DNA of 64,000 bases from Cephalopachus bancanus. Taxonomy: Eukaryota > Chordata > Mammalia > Primates > Tarsiidae. Both the position numbers and the translations under genes were made by a program. The stretch covers positions 2,542,001 through 2,606,000 of the forward strand of contig JAPVLO010000056.1 in NCBI GenBank assembly GCA_027257055.1, written 5' to 3'. Each line of letters starts with the position of its first letter. The first letter of the stretch is position 1. The notes below the pieces were generated by a model. It was not told the DNA's origin. It saw only the letters and a list, made by a program, of their open reading frames with translations, and did no database searches. Below are positions 12,330 to 24,594 of this stretch, one piece after another.

Positions 12330-12620
12330 CACTGCAAAGCACTTGAGAGAAGCACAAAGAATCATCCTATCAGTGCTGGCCTAATTACAGTCGCATCATT
12401 TCAATATAAACAGCTCCTGTAAGGAGTGTCTTCATAAAAATGGAAGCACCTATTAAATAACCAAGGCACAGTCATGGAAAATGAGTTTTAAATGAAAATT
12501 TAAAATAAATGAGGGAGCTGGAAAAACAATAAACAGTAGACCCTATAGAAAACAATCAGCCATCTAAATAAAAACAGAGACACCCAAATGGACAGCTCTG
12601 ATTTATCAACTGTAACAGCC
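12330..12620. other. Repeat-free block, possible conserved element
   Basis: No repeat family is seen. The block contains homeodomain-type cores in gctggcctaattacagtcgc and an A-rich tail. Function not established. Confidence 0.25.
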
Positions 12621-12849
12621 TCTGGAATTTGGATGAGCCTTTTCAGAAGCATCTTTCTCCATTACTCAGTTGACCCTCAAAGCTACAGGAAGCTCCAAGT
12701 ACGTTAATATGGTGATTTACAAAGCACTCATGTCACAGGCCCTTTTGTGAGTACAAAGAAAAGTACAGTTGGAAAATGCCTTGACCTTGCCTCTCTTTTT
12801 TCCTTTACCATAACACTGATTATTTTCTGACAGAGTATATTGGGTTTAT

Positions 12850-13165
12850 TATTTCTTTTCTGTCCCTCTATATTAGCATGAAAACACTATAAGGTAGGGA
12901 CCTTCATTTGTTCACCAATGTATCCAAATTCCTAAGAACACTCCCTGGCACACAGTAGGTGCTCGATAAGTAGTTTTTGAATGAACAAATAGATAAAAAT
13001 GTAAGAGTAGTCCTGTTTGAGTGACCTAACCTTCCTGAGTCTCAGTAACTTGTAAAATGGGGATAATAATATGTGATTAATGAATATATTGCAAGAATTC
13101 AATGAAAAAAAAGTATGTGACGTTCTTAGCACCATGTCTTGCAATTAGTAGTACTCAACAAACAG
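12850..13165 (+). repeat. L2 3' end followed by MIR
   Basis: 12850-12985 ends ggcacacagtaggtgctcga (L2). 13010-13165 carries ttgtaaaatggggataataa and a MIR 3' tail. Confidence 0.65.
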
Positions 13166-13399
13166 TAGCAATAAATAATACAATTCCTCAGAGATAAATA
13201 TTTATCTTTAGAGTTCATAAAAAGCATGCATGCAGCTATCCCACAAGTCAGTCCCAAAAGAGCAGTGAACAAAGGATCTAGAAATGAAGAATCAGAGACC
13301 TTCACCTAGTTCTCATCCTGTTGTCCCAAAGGGCTCATTGGCTTATCATAGGATCAGAATGAGAAAATTAGAAGAATCCTAATAATCCACTAGGACACA

Positions 13400-13620
13400 T
13401 CAGATGATGGCCAATGGGCTAGTCCACTTATTTTTATAAATAAAGTTTTATTGGTATGCAACCACACTCATTTGTTTACATACTGTGTGTGAAGAATTTC
13501 AAACAATAGCAAAATTAAACAGTTGCAACAAGGACGATGTAGCCCTAAAATTTTTATAGCTTAAAATACTTAGAGTCTAAAGTATTTTAGGGCCTAAAAT
13601 GTATGCCATATACCCCTTGG
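13400..13620 (+). mobile_element. hAT-type MER DNA transposon fragment
   Basis: ataaataaagttttattggt, gcaaccacactcatttgttt and agttgcaacaaggacgatgt follow the order of a common Charlie-related non-autonomous family. The exact name is uncertain. Confidence 0.5.
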
Positions 13621-13879
13621 TTTTTCAGATGAGCAAATGGAGGCTCAGACAGCAAGCTGATGAACCATACAGCAATTTTAAGCTCTGCACCTTTGAGACC
13701 AGTGGCTCACACACCTCTTCAGAGGCCCAGATATCAGCCGATAAACCATAGGTGATCACATAGCCTGTCCACATAATGACAAATATAAGGGCAGTTTGAC
13801 TTCTTCCCTGGTAAGCAGATGGATGAACACTTGCTTGCGAAAGGACCCAACTATGCCACTGAAGGGGAGAGATACTCCC

Positions 13880-14110
13880 CCTGTAATTGGAAAGAATGTG
13901 GTCTTAGCGCCAAACCATGCTGGAGTCAGTTTCCAGCCCTACAATTTGCTGGATATTTGTTTTTGTGTAAGTTGCTTAACCTCTTGGGTCTCAGTCTTCT
14001 CATCTGTCTAATAGGAATACTACCTCCTTAGTTGAGCTCTTGGAGGATTGAGTTAAGTGAAACCAAGCATGTAAAAACAGCTAGCATAGAAAATATTAAC
14101 TCTTACCTCT
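13880..14110 (+). repeat. MIR SINE
   Basis: gttgcttaacctcttgggtc, tcttctcatctgtctaatag and a 3' tail with agctagcatagaa are in sense order. Confidence 0.7.
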
Positions 14111-15080
14111 TAAAGACCAGTGAAGATTTATTAAGGAAAAGAGACTACATTTCTGAGTTTACCAAATTTGCTTGAAACCACTCATGGTTTCGCTTTCCAG
14201 GGTATTAGGTACATCCTTTTCCTCCTGTCATAAATTATAGACTTGGTCCTATAAATTATCTCCTGGAGGCAGTTTCCTGACAGTGCCAATTTCTAAAAGT
14301 ATGTTGATTTTGAGCTATGAATTGATTTTTTATTGTGATAAATTAAAATCCAATATCATCCAACAAGACATTAACCATACAGAGACCCAATTTTTCCCCT
14401 TAGAGGTTCAGTCTATTTGATACTAAAATAGATCTGGGGCATTCATGGGGCCAGTGGGAACATTGAGCATTAAAGAGAATAAGCAAAGAGTATGGGGGTG
14501 GTCTTGAAAGAAGAGACTGTAGAAAAAAGAAAGGCAGGGCACACTTCATCAACAAGAGTACCTGGAAAATGAACATGTGTATACCTAATCCCGAATTGTA
14601 TTTATTAACCCTGATTGTATATATTTTTAAAATAAAAAATTTAAGACAAAAAAGAAAAAGAATGGCAAAATTTAAAAGCGGAGGGAAAGAAGAAGACACC
14701 TACTGCTTCCTGTTTTGTGAATATCAGAGAGTAACTCAAAACTGTTCAGAGCAAAGTTCAAGTCTAGACTTTTGCAAAAATTTGCAGGGGAGTCTTGGGG
14801 TTCACTTCTCTTTGGGTTCTAAGTTTCTTTATCTGCATATGAGAGGATTGGTTCATGCCTAGGGGACCTTCCATCCCTGACATTCTACGACTGGATAATT
14901 CTGAATCATGTACATTTTACTACCTGGATAGCAAAACTAGCATCTTTGGTATCAGCATCTCGGGCTTCAATATCAGCATTTCATTATAAGTTGATTTTGT
15001 CATTATTTCCTTGTTCCCTCCTTCGCTCTCTTTCATTCCATCTGTTCCTGAAAGCCTTCTCTTCTTTTTTTTCAGTGACC
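14111..15080. other. Unassigned intronic DNA
   Basis: AT-rich, with no recognised gene or repeat. Open frames at 14400-14699 and 14569-14862 lack family resemblance. Confidence 0.4.
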
Positions 15081-15089
15081 AGTCAGTAT

Positions 15090-15260
15090 CTCCATCATAT
15101 GCCAGGGCTTCTTTTGCCAGGCTCTGCAGATACAGCAGAGGATGAGACAAGGATCCTTGAGTGGAGGCTTATAGTCTGATGGGGACATGAAACAACTCCT
15201 TATGATACAGACAATCGTGTGCTAGAATAACAACAGCAGAGGATGCTGTAGGGGCAACAT
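15090..15260 (-). repeat. L2 fragment
   Basis: gccaggctctgcagatacag, gatgagacaaggatcc and ggaggcttatagtctgatgg match antisense L2. Confidence 0.55.
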
Positions 15261-15329
15261 GAAAAGATTTCTCAGTTCTGCTTAGAAGATAAAGGTAGAA
15301 TGTATAGGAAACAGGACCATGTAGTCAAT

Positions 15330-15484
15330 AATATGATATTATTTAACACTTGGAGCTTTCTATTATACCAGGCACTATTCTAAATCTTGGGGGATTAACT
15401 TAATCTTGCACCAACCCTAAGATATAGGCACTTTTATTATCCCCATCTTACAGATGAGCAAATAGAGTCACAAAGACATTAATA
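15330..15484 (-). repeat. MIR SINE
   Basis: ataccaggcactattctaaa and attatccccatcttacagat are antisense MIR. Confidence 0.7.
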
Positions 15485-16160
15485 AAATTATTTTAAAGTA
15501 CCTTATGACTCAGCAACCCCACTACTGGGCATATATTTAAAAAATGAAATTAGTGTAGCAAAGAGATATGTGCAGTCTCATGTTTATTGCCACATTAGTT
15601 AAGATATAGAATCATCCTACACATCCATCACTGGAAGAAAAGATAAGGAAAATGTAGTATACATGCACAAGGGAGAATTATTCAGACCCCAAAAGGAAAA
15701 AAATCCTGTCACTTGCGACAATGTGAATGGACATTATGTTAGGTGAAATAAGCCAGACACAGCAAGACAAATACTGCATGATCTCACTTACATGTGGAAT
15801 CTACAAATAGTTAAACTCATAAAAACAGAGAATAGAACAGTTGTCACTAGGGGCAAGGTGGGGACATTCTGAAGATATTAGTCAAAGGATATAAAATTTC
15901 AGTTAAACACAAGGAATACGTTCAAGAGATACATTGTACAAAATGCTGACTATAGTTAACAACAATGTGTTACATTCTCAAAAATTTCTGAAACAGCAGA
16001 TCTTAAGTGTTTTCACCATAAGAAAATAAAAAGGATGTGAGATACTTTACATGTTAATTTGCTTAATTTAGTCACTCTACAATATATATGTTTCAAAAAT
16101 GTGATGCACAATAAGTATACAGAATTTATATCTGTCAATTAAAAATAATAATATTCTAAC
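15485..16160 (+). mobile_element. Old L1 (L1M) 3' fragment
   Basis: Sense order from the ORF2 tail (cagcaaccccactactgggc) through gaaataagccagacacagca and catgatctcacttacatgtg to a 3'UTR with atacattgtacaaaatgctg. No open frame remains. Confidence 0.85.
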
Positions 16161-16279
16161 AAAGGAAATAAATTGTTTTGTATCTACACAGTTGGTCAGG
16201 AGTAAACTCAAGGCAGTATAGATGTTGGGTTTATACCCCTTCCACAGTATTGCTTGTCCTCTCTGAAGCTAGTACTATA

Positions 16280-16400
16280 CTGGTGAGGAGGGTGAGCTGT
16301 GGATTCAGACAGATCCGATTTGAATCCTGCTTGGAGGATAAAATACCTAAAATTTAATTTAGTAAAGCACTTGGCATAGATAACAGGGTTTGTAGATGGT
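16280..16400 (+). repeat. MIR SINE fragment
   Basis: ctgtggattcagacagatcc and gatttgaatcctgcttggag, then agtaaagcacttggcatag, are sense MIR with an internal loss. Confidence 0.45.
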
Positions 16401-16562
16401 AACTGTGTTGCTTTTGTTTTCATTGTTGGTATTATTGGACCCTGAAAGATGAGGAGATGCTTACTAGGCGAAGAAAGGCAAAGGATGTTCAAAGAGAAGA
16501 AGTCACCTTGAACAAATCAGGGAATCTGGGTGGAGCATGGCATGTGCAGGAAGCCAAGACAA

Positions 16563-16769
16563 TATAGTAAATCCTCAACTGACATCTTCAATAGGTTCTT
16601 TGAAACTGCAATTTTTAAGTGGAGCAATGTACTGTATAATAAAACCAATTTTACCATAGGCTGATTGATATAAAAAAGAGCTAGGTTTCTTTGTCATATA
16701 GTACCTCATTTTGATTAAAGTCACAGTTTCTAAGAACCTATTGACCATGTTAAGCAAGGACTTACTGTA
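16563..16769. mobile_element. Palindromic Tc1/mariner-type MITE
   Basis: Arms of about 55 bp face each other: the left arm runs tatagtaaatcc to caataggttctttgaaactg; the right arm, read from the other strand, runs tacagtaagtcc to caataggttcttagaaactg. The element starts and ends at TA, as expected for Tc1/mariner insertion. It has no coding capacity and could fold into a hairpin. Confidence 0.7.
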
Positions 16770-16892
16770 CTCCTAGCATTCTGTTCATCTACTGATGATA
16801 TTCAAGTGTGCTACAGATGACCAGGCAGGGTGTGCATTGTGTATCTCTGAGGCAGAATCAGTCATAGCATAGTCATCAAAATATGTATAGTT

Positions 16893-17182
16893 GATTGGGC
16901 TTAGTGGTGCAGCCTGTAATCCCAGCTCCTTGAGAGGCTGAGATGAGTGGATTGCCTGATCCCACGGTTTCGAGACCAGCCTGGACAATTTGGTGAGACC
17001 TCATCCTTACAATAAAAAAAAATTAGCCAGGCATAGTAGCACGCACCTGTAGTTCCAGCTACTTGGAAGGCTGAGGTGGAAGGATCTCTGGAGCCCAGCA
17101 AATCAACACTGGAGTGGCTATGAATATGCCACGACACTCCAGCCTGGGCGACAGAGTGAGACTCTAACTCAGAAAAAAAAAG
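16893..17182 (+). mobile_element. Alu SINE, lineage-type, diverged
   Basis: Dimeric Alu from gattgggcttagtggtgcag to its A-tail. Target repeat tgtatagtt lies at 16884-16892 and 17183-17191. Confidence 0.9.
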
Positions 17183-17244
17183 TGTATAGTTATTGCAACC
17201 ATTTCCCAGCAAAGGGCAATGGGTCATAAAGAAAGGAACATTTT

Positions 17245-17512
17245 TGCAATCCCAGCACTTTGGGAGACTGAGGCAAGTGGATTGCCTGAGCCCATGGGTT
17301 CGAGACCAGCCTGGGCAACTTGGCAAGACCTCATCTCTATGAGAAATCAAAAAATTAACTGGGTGTGGTGGTACATACCTATAGTTCCGGCTACTTGGAA
17401 AGTTGAGGCAGAAGTATCATCTATACCCAGCAAGTCAAGGCTGCGGTGGCCATGAGTGTGCCACTGCACTCCAGTCTGGGCAAGAGTGAGACTCCAATCC
17501 AAAAAAAAAAGA
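17245..17512 (+). mobile_element. Alu SINE lacking its first ~20 bases
   Basis: It starts within the left monomer at gcaatcccagcactttggg. A 14-bp target repeat gaaaggaacatttt flanks it (17231-17244 and 17513-17526), so the short 5' end was present at insertion. Confidence 0.9.
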
Positions 17513-17699
17513 GAAAGGAACATTTTGCACAAAGGCATCTTATAGGCAAAGGGTAGCCTTATAGTCACTGTGCCTATCTCTGTGTATATGTAGTATAGCT
17601 TCAGGGCCATAGAGTACACTGAAAAATAACCGAGGCTTTAATGAACACAATTCAATCAAAACTCTGGTCTGACAAGAAAAAAGATTTGGCCTCCCAAAA

Positions 17700-18170
17700 T
17701 CTGGCTCAGCCTACCATCTCAGTTTTATCCATCATTGACAGCAATCATGCATCCTCTTATCTAGAACCATTGAGCATCTCTCTTCTCCACTGTCCCTTTT
17801 ATGACTTTCCCACTCAGGGCCTTAGTGAAGATTCTTTATAATTCCTTCTGCCTGGAGATGGGTCCTGTTATGTCTCCAATTTCAAGCCCTGTTTGTGCTT
17901 CAAGGTTCAGCCCTTTCTTTCTAAATTATCTCATATTTTTTCATATAGAAGAAATCATTTTTATAAACACTGATGATTTTATATCTTTCCCTTATTATAG
18001 TTATTATTCTTGTTTTGAGATTTAGTTATTTATATGTGTCTGGCCTGCTAAACTGTAAACTCCTTACAGGGAAGATTTCAGACTGGCTCACTCCTCTCTA
18101 CCAAGTAGTATGCTATTTTTGTTCGGTAAGTATTTGTGGAATGAATGAATAAATAAATAAACCAATAAAA
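17700..18170 (+). repeat. L2 element, 3' part
   Basis: ctgtaaactccttacaggga, then ggtaagtatttgtggaatga and atgaataaataaataaacc, is an L2 3' end; the start is uncertain. Confidence 0.6.
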
Positions 18171-19060
18171 ATGATAGCATGATCCAGACAGGGGAGTCTC
18201 AATTTTATCTGGCCCCAAGACCCCTTTTCATTACAAATATTTTATAATCATTCCTTTGCCTGGTAATTATTATATAATCTGCCTACACACATGTGGCTTG
18301 AACAAATCAAAATGTCCCAATTATGACATGAAGGAGAAACAAAGGAAGATAGCTTCTAATTTTAAAAATATATTGTAAGCTCCTATGTACAAATACTTAG
18401 TTATAACTACAATAGAAGAACATAATGACAGTTATATAGTTGCACTTTATTACAGTGAAAACAATTTTGGGTTTAAGAGAGCATTCAACTGAATATTGTT
18501 GACACACTATTCTTTATATTTAACATTTTTGGAGAAAGGCCAAGTAAGTAGAGTCACAGTGAAAGTGAGAGCTACACATGAAACGGAGAGAGCTGTGCTG
18601 TCTGGGTGACTCAAATACAAACAGCATCACAGTGATATGGCTTTCCAAGTGATGAACAACTTTGGTGAAGTTCCAACCAAACAAAGCACATCTTTCTCTC
18701 AGTTTAGTTGCGTTTCTGGAAAATTCAGTGTTATATATGTGGTGTAAAAATACTTTGTTTATATGTAGACTTAGGTTTTAAATTCTTGAAATTACCAACA
18801 AGTTCTTTGTTTCCATAAATGTCTAGAAAGGCACTTGAAAATTATATAGTGTAGAGAAATATATTTTGCAGTATGGGTCTGCCCTGAACACTGCAGACTG
18901 TTTAGTGTAATTGGCCTTTAAACAACTAAATTCCTGCATGACCACCCTCTTCCCCAAGAAGTGGTGACCACAAAAACTCCCTACATAAATTTCCTAAACA
19001 CCCATCAGGCAAACCAATTCTAGTGGAAAATCTCTGCAGCACAAAGGAGGAAAATGAGCT
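18171..19060. other. Unassigned intronic DNA
   Basis: No exon or named repeat seen. A stretch near 18198-18360 may be an old repeat that I cannot place. Confidence 0.4.
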
Positions 19061-19069
19061 TGTGTATTA

Positions 19070-19220
19070 ATAAATTTGAGGTTGAATTCAATTTCTGCTA
19101 CCCACAGTACCTTGGGCAAGTCACTTAACTTACCCATAGCTTAGCTGATTCATCTGTAAGAGGGGAATGATAAAAATCTCCAAAAACAGTCAGATGGTAA
19201 ATGAGACAGAATCCACAAAA
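19070..19220 (+). repeat. MIR SINE
   Basis: accttgggcaagtcacttaa, then agctgattcatctgtaagag, is in sense order. Confidence 0.75.
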
Positions 19221-19477
19221 GCCTGCAATAAACCACTCAATCATGTTCATGGGATGGTCCTTATCACCAGTTTTGTAAGAGTCCCGTAACCTGTCTCACT
19301 GGCCAGGATGACAGGAACATCCCAGAAACCACGAGGACCTACAGACCATGAGATCTCAGTATGCCTTCTGCTCTGTATAACCTTAAGCTTTTTTCTTGAC
19401 TCCTTTTGTTGACCTCAACTGCTCTACCCAAACCTTGCACAAAACACCCATTTTAATTGGGCGAAGAACAGACCCGA

Positions 19478-19552
19478 TTTTTTTTTTAAGTAGGATTTAT
19501 TGAGAAGACAGAAAAGCTCCCACAGTGGAAGGGAACCCGAGGAGGTTGCCCC
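19478..19552 (-). mobile_element. Short poly(A)-ended retrocopy of an LTR-like RNA end (copy A)
   Basis: The minus strand reads CACTGTGGGAGCTTTTCTGT, CTTCTCAATAAATCCTACTT and then ten As. A near-identical segment ends in poly(A) at 45.19 kb. The 5' junction shows CATT|AAAAACAGGTCTG, with a similar AAAAATCGGGTCTG after the tail, a plausible imperfect target repeat. The text resembles the R region of a class I LTR; the family is not identified. Confidence 0.5.
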
Positions 19553-19749
19553 AGACCTGTTTTTAATGAGGCACAAATAAGGTGACATCTGGTTTTCATG
19601 GAAAAGTAAATGAGTAAATCAATCCTGCAATTTAAGTGTAGCCACTGTATTTAAAACACAATTATCTCTCTAATATAAGGGGCACTATTGAATCCTTGGC
19701 CACTCTCTCTCACCTGCTATACCCTAGTCATTAGGTACATTTGCTGATT

Positions 19750-19920
19750 ATTAATCCCCTGTTTTATTTTTTACGAAGTATTACTAGGCACCTACTATTT
19801 GTGAATCATTGTGCTAACTAGATAGACAACAGTGATGAAAAAAAAGGTAGGGCCTTATTTATCTGTGTGTTTATAGAGGTACCCAATAAATATTTCCTGA
19901 AGAATCAATGAACACATATA
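19750..19920 (-). repeat. L2 fragment
   Basis: ctaggcacctactatttgtg, then gatagacaacagtgatg, is antisense L2. Confidence 0.5.
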
Positions 19921-19999
19921 TCTTTCTCTTTCAGACATCTGTGCATTTAAAAATACTGTTTTATCTTCCCTGACTTAATTACCTGAACCTCTCCAACTC

Positions 20000-20245
20000 A
20001 CTCCTCCACTGCCAAGTCAGTGTGCCCTTTTCTGTGAAAATTTTCAGGAATATTCCAGGCAAAGCTAAAACCTCAATTCCTGAGTATGGACAACTCTGTT
20101 CACACCTGTATCTTGGCAGCTGCCAGTTCACTTTGCGAGTCTGGGTTTGCCACCAGACTACAAAAACATCAGGGGCAAGGACCGTGTTTTATTCATCTTT
20201 GAATACTCAGGAAACAGCTGCACATGGCATAGAATAGGCATCTGA
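20000..20245 (+). repeat. L2 fragment
   Basis: ggggcaaggaccgtgtttta followed by gcacatggcatagaataggc is a degraded L2 3' end. Confidence 0.4.
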
Positions 20246-20249
20246 TATG

Positions 20250-20505
20250 TTACAAGTTGAGTGTCCCAAATCCCCAAATCTGAAATCTGACACACTTCAA
20301 AATCCAAAACTTTGTGAGCCTCAACAGATGCTCAAAGGAAATGCTCATTTGAACATTCCAAATTTTTGATTTTTGGATTTGAGACACTCAACCAGTAAGA
20401 AAGTATATACAATGCAAATATCCCCAAATTCAAAACACTCTGAAATTTGAAACATTTCAGGTTCCAAAGCATTTTGGATAAGGAATACTTAACGTGTATT
20501 GTCTA
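20250..20505. mobile_element. Tigger-like DNA transposon fragment with inverted repeats
   Basis: caagttgagtgtcccaaatc near 20252 faces ggatttgagacactcaacc near 20377. The internal text atgctcaaaggaaatgctca is typical of a non-autonomous Tc1/mariner family. The name is uncertain. Confidence 0.55.
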
Positions 20506-20724
20506 AATGTATATGAGTTAGATTGTCAACATTCTATCGACCCAAGATAAACTATACATGAAGCAGTCCTGGCTGTAACTCCACTCCTTTCATCTTCACT
20601 CAAGAAAGCTCATTGGAATGAAAATAAATAACAGTGACAATAAGACAGAGATAAATCTGCTCTAATACATAACAAGGTAACCATTTATAAAACTTGGTAT
20701 GTTTTCATTAGTGACATCTTACTA

Positions 20725-20910
20725 GTATCAAGGTTTCTGGTGCAGGCTATGTGGGTTTGAATCCAGCTCTGCCACTTATGGTTATGTGATATCAATTAAT
20801 TGGACCTCAGTTTTCTCCCATCTATAAAATGGGGATAACAATAGTATCTCCTTCATAAAATTGCTGTAGTATACTTAAATGGTACACATGATGGTACTAG
20901 ATATGTGTTG
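20725..20910 (+). repeat. MIR SINE
   Basis: gtgggtttgaatccagctct, gccacttatggttatgtgat and ctataaaatggggataacaa are in sense order; a well-preserved copy. Confidence 0.85.
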
Positions 20911-21099
20911 GCTCATTCAAATGAATAAGCAAAATTCACATGTGACTGTGGCAACAAGGAGGTTGCAACATCTTGAAGAAATACAGACCACTGCCCTCCA
21001 TCATACAAAACAGATTTGTCTTTAGGGCCCTGCAATATTTATCACTGTTATGGCATAAAATGGTAATAACTCTATCAAATAAAATTATAAATGGAGAAG

Positions 21100-21260
21100 A
21101 AGAGAGTCATGGGGTGCACTGGAAAGATACAGGTCTTGGGAGTTGGAAGGACTGTTGTGAGTTTATGTCCAGGTCAGGAATACTTCCAAAACCTCCATTT
21201 ACTTATCTGAAAAATGAAGATGACATCATTCTGGCCCTGGTGTCCACTGGTCTGGTCTGA
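21100..21260 (+). repeat. MIR-like fragment
   Basis: ctccatttacttatctgaaa and a preceding gatacaggtcttgggagttg fit a diverged sense MIR. Confidence 0.45.
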
Positions 21261-23155
21261 GGACCTAGTAACATACTGATGGAAAAACCATTTCTACTTC
21301 CTGTTTACAACTGCTTCTACGATTACTAATAACAAATTTACTTGTGATATTTTCTTCATTCATGCTGATCTCTTTGATATATTGGCAATTTCTGGGTATC
21401 TGAAATATGAACAGCTTTCAATATTGATTTATTCCCTGCCTTGTGTTAGTAATGACATAAAATTTACTCACATAAGGATTGGGGTCAGGAGTTCTTTGAA
21501 ACTTGAGACAGGGTGTAAATTGCTGCAAAGGGTCTCTTTAATTGGGATCAGAACATCTTTGACAGCTTTTGGATTTCAGCTATTGTCACGTTCTGCAAAT
21601 GTGTCTTTTCTTGGATTAAAAAAAAGGTGCTGTCAAACTTGAGCAAAAATGCCTCAGACAAGATAAACTACTAGGAGTTGTCATTCTAAGTGGCAAGGAC
21701 TCAGTTTGCTTGTTTATTTATTTATTTTATAGGACAAAATGCTTCACTTAGAACCGTATGCTGCACACTTCAGTCAATCCCCTGCTGGGCAACGATGAAG
21801 GTTTAGGAAAGTGTTCCTGCTTATAGTCTCCAGAGTAAGTTTTTCAAATAAAAAGCCTCAATAGATATGACTCTAAGAAAGAAATAGAATCTTAAAATTA
21901 GTCTCTGAAATAAACTTGAATGTGATTTTGTTTAACACCTCATTCACAACTTGACTCCCTCCCACAATGCCCCCTTACATGGTTGTTATTTGAACTCTCC
22001 TGGTGATGGTGAACTCTGTTACACAGAAGGCAGCCCATTGAATGCTGACTGATAACCGTTACTGATAAACTGAAATTGCCTCCTAGACACTTCTATCAAC
22101 TATTCCTGGTTCCATTCCTCGAGGTCACCCAGCACAAGTCAGCTCCTTCTTCTACTAGACCACTTTTTGGAGATACGAAGGCAATTAACATGACCCTAAT
22201 CATTTCTGCTTTAGATTTAAACACATTCGGTCCTTTCAAACCATTTTTCCAGGACCTGTGTTAAGACAAATTAACAAGCTAAGGTTGCAGAAGCCAGATG
22301 TTACAGAAGTTTAAAGTTAATCAAACGGAATTGGGGTAGACTAAGTCAGACAGAAAATATTAAACTCCGCTTCTTTTCTGACTCTCCACTAGGGATCTGA
22401 CATTTTCTTCGAAAGCCAAATGCTTTTGGCTGAAATAATGATTTTACTGTTCTTCTCTTTGTATCCAGCTAAACATTTTTTTCAAAAATAGTGCTATAAG
22501 ATTTCGTGGTATCTTTCTTTGGGGCCAGTTTAGCAAGCTTGAGTAAGGATACAGATAAAGGTAAAAAAAGCAGATTCCTCATTAGTTAAAACCAATTAGG
22601 ATTTTAATTATCTGGGCATGGCCTATTTGGTGGCAGAGTATGTGATAAAATAGCAAAGTCTGAAACATGGCCTCTGGAGAAGATAAAACACCAGATAACC
22701 TTCACTACTGCCTTTTGATTACACCAGTGGTCATAGTGATAAACAGGGGTGGAATTGGGAAGAGACTAGAAATTATATCATAATATTGGGGCACATAGAC
22801 CACTGCAGAAGAATCTCCAAGTTAGCCTTGATCCACATTACTTGGTTCCCCTAAAGAATGCTAAAGTTTGGAGCAATAATTTTCTCCAAGTTTGTACAAG
22901 CACAAAGGTCTCCACCTGCTGTGTGCTCCCCAGGATCCCATGAGCTACATCTGTGAGGTGGAGTCTTGGCTTAGCGTAGTTTCCAGGCCCCCAACTACCT
23001 TGATCCTCTTGATCAGAATATACTTTGATTTGTCTGTATCTCTTTTAAACTGTGGGGTTCAAAACGGAGCACAGGTCTCTAAACTATCGTCTTTCCAGGA
23101 AAGACAAAAACCTCCCGGTCTCTGAAACCATACTATTATGAAGGCAGGAGAGACT
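21261..23155. other. Mostly unassigned, repeat-poor DNA
   Basis: About 1.9 kb with no clear repeats or exons. The part at 22270-22720 has the mixed AT-rich, well-formed motif texture of a possible regulatory element (see findings). Open frames at 21382-21642 and 22892-23125 show no known domain. Confidence 0.4.
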
Positions 23156-23159
23156 TTAT

Positions 23160-23473
23160 ATTAGTTGTTTTTGAGTCAAGGTCTGACTCTGTCACCTAGG
23201 CTAAAGTACAGTGGCACCATCACAGCTCACCGCAGTCTTGACCTCCTGGGCTCAAGTGATCCTTCTGCCTTAGCCTCCTGAGTAGCTGGAACTGGAACTA
23301 CAGGTGCATACCACCAGGTTCAGTTAATTTTTTTTTTAATTTTTAAATTTTTTTGTAGAGATGAGGTCTCCTTATGTTGCTCTGGCTGGACTCAAACTCC
23401 TGGGCTCAAGCAATCTAACCACCTCGACCTCCCAGAGTGCTGGGGTTACAGACATGAGCAACCACACCCAGCC
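23160..23473 (-). mobile_element. Old AluJ-like SINE
   Basis: Dimeric, with cctcctgggctcaagtgatc, gtagagatgaggtctcctta and gtgctggggttacagacatg. It lacks the lineage-type changes and agrees with the ancestral AluJ arrangement, so it predates the other Alus here. Confidence 0.88.
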
Positions 23474-24250
23474 TAAGTCAGGCTCTTAATTCTGCTCAAC
23501 TCAAGTTCTTTTACTACCATCACTTGTGCCCTCATTCGAAATTTCCTTCCATCAAGGCATCCCCAGATAGGGCCACCTTTCTCTATAATATAGAGGTCAA
23601 TTGCATTGATTTTTCTGATTGAGGTCAACTAGAGGGTAAATCCCAGTTCTGCTTACTACAGGCTGTAATGTACTGTAAATATTTTAAAATTTTTCTGTAT
23701 ACTATGATGTTTCTGACATCTTAAAAATCTTTCTGGCTGGGGAAATGCTGTTCCTAGGACAAGCCAACTCTTAGACATAGCAAGGGACCCAGCCAGGAGT
23801 ATGTCTTTGTTATGAAAATTACCCATTCCAGAGCTTATCTCCTCTGTGTGGCCCATACATCCCAGAAGGCAGTATTCCTCTGCCCTAATTATCCCAGGGC
23901 AGGTGTCAGGCAGCTGGGGACCACCCCTACAGCTTAGAGTCAGACAAAATTATTCAAACTAGTCAATCATTCACTCTGACTAGCCTTGTGCTTCCAGTGA
24001 AAACCCCAATAACAACCACGGCTTAAGGCTCACTGTCTTGTATCTCCTGACCGCCTTGGTGTCCCTGTGTAGCTTACTTACTGAACTCTTGTCTCTTGAA
24101 CTTAAGAGTTTAACAAACTTTGTCTTTTTCCTGAGGCTCTCTTCTGTTTCTTCTTTTAGCTGCACCTGACTGACCATCTCATAAAAGAAAACAAAACATG
24201 GATGAACTTAGGAAAGTCAATTATCCGGAGAGATAATAGGTATCAAGGTT
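23474..24250. other. Unassigned intronic DNA
   Basis: No exon or repeat family recognised. Confidence 0.4.
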
Positions 24251-24254
24251 AAGA

Positions 24255-24490
24255 AAAAGATCTCAAGAGCCAGATGGTCTGTGTTTTAATTCTGCCTCTG
24301 CCATTGCTTACTTTCAGAAAGTTACTTAAATTTTTGTCCTTGCTGTCTTTAACTGTAAAATGAGAATAATAATACCATCTACTTCATAGGGTTGTTGTAA
24401 GGATTAAATGACCTGGTACTTATAAAGAACTTACAACGATGCCTGGCACATAATTTGTACTTGATGAAGTAACTATTATTATTATCATCT
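24255..24490 (+). repeat. MIR SINE, nearly complete
   Basis: ttctgcctctgccattgctt, gtaaaatgagaataataata, tagggttgttgtaaggatta and gatgcctggcacataa lie in consensus order. Confidence 0.9.
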
Positions 24491-24540
24491 TATAGGAATA
24501 TTGTAAGGATGAAAATGAATAATGCATATAAAGTGACTAA

Positions 24541-24592
24541 CATGCATCTAGTATTTAGGAAGTACTCATGCATCTAGTATATAGAAAGTATT
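24541..24592. repeat. 26-bp tandem duplication
   Basis: catgcatctagtatttagga-type units start at 24541 and 24567 with three differences. Confidence 0.7.
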
Positions 24593-24594
24593 GA

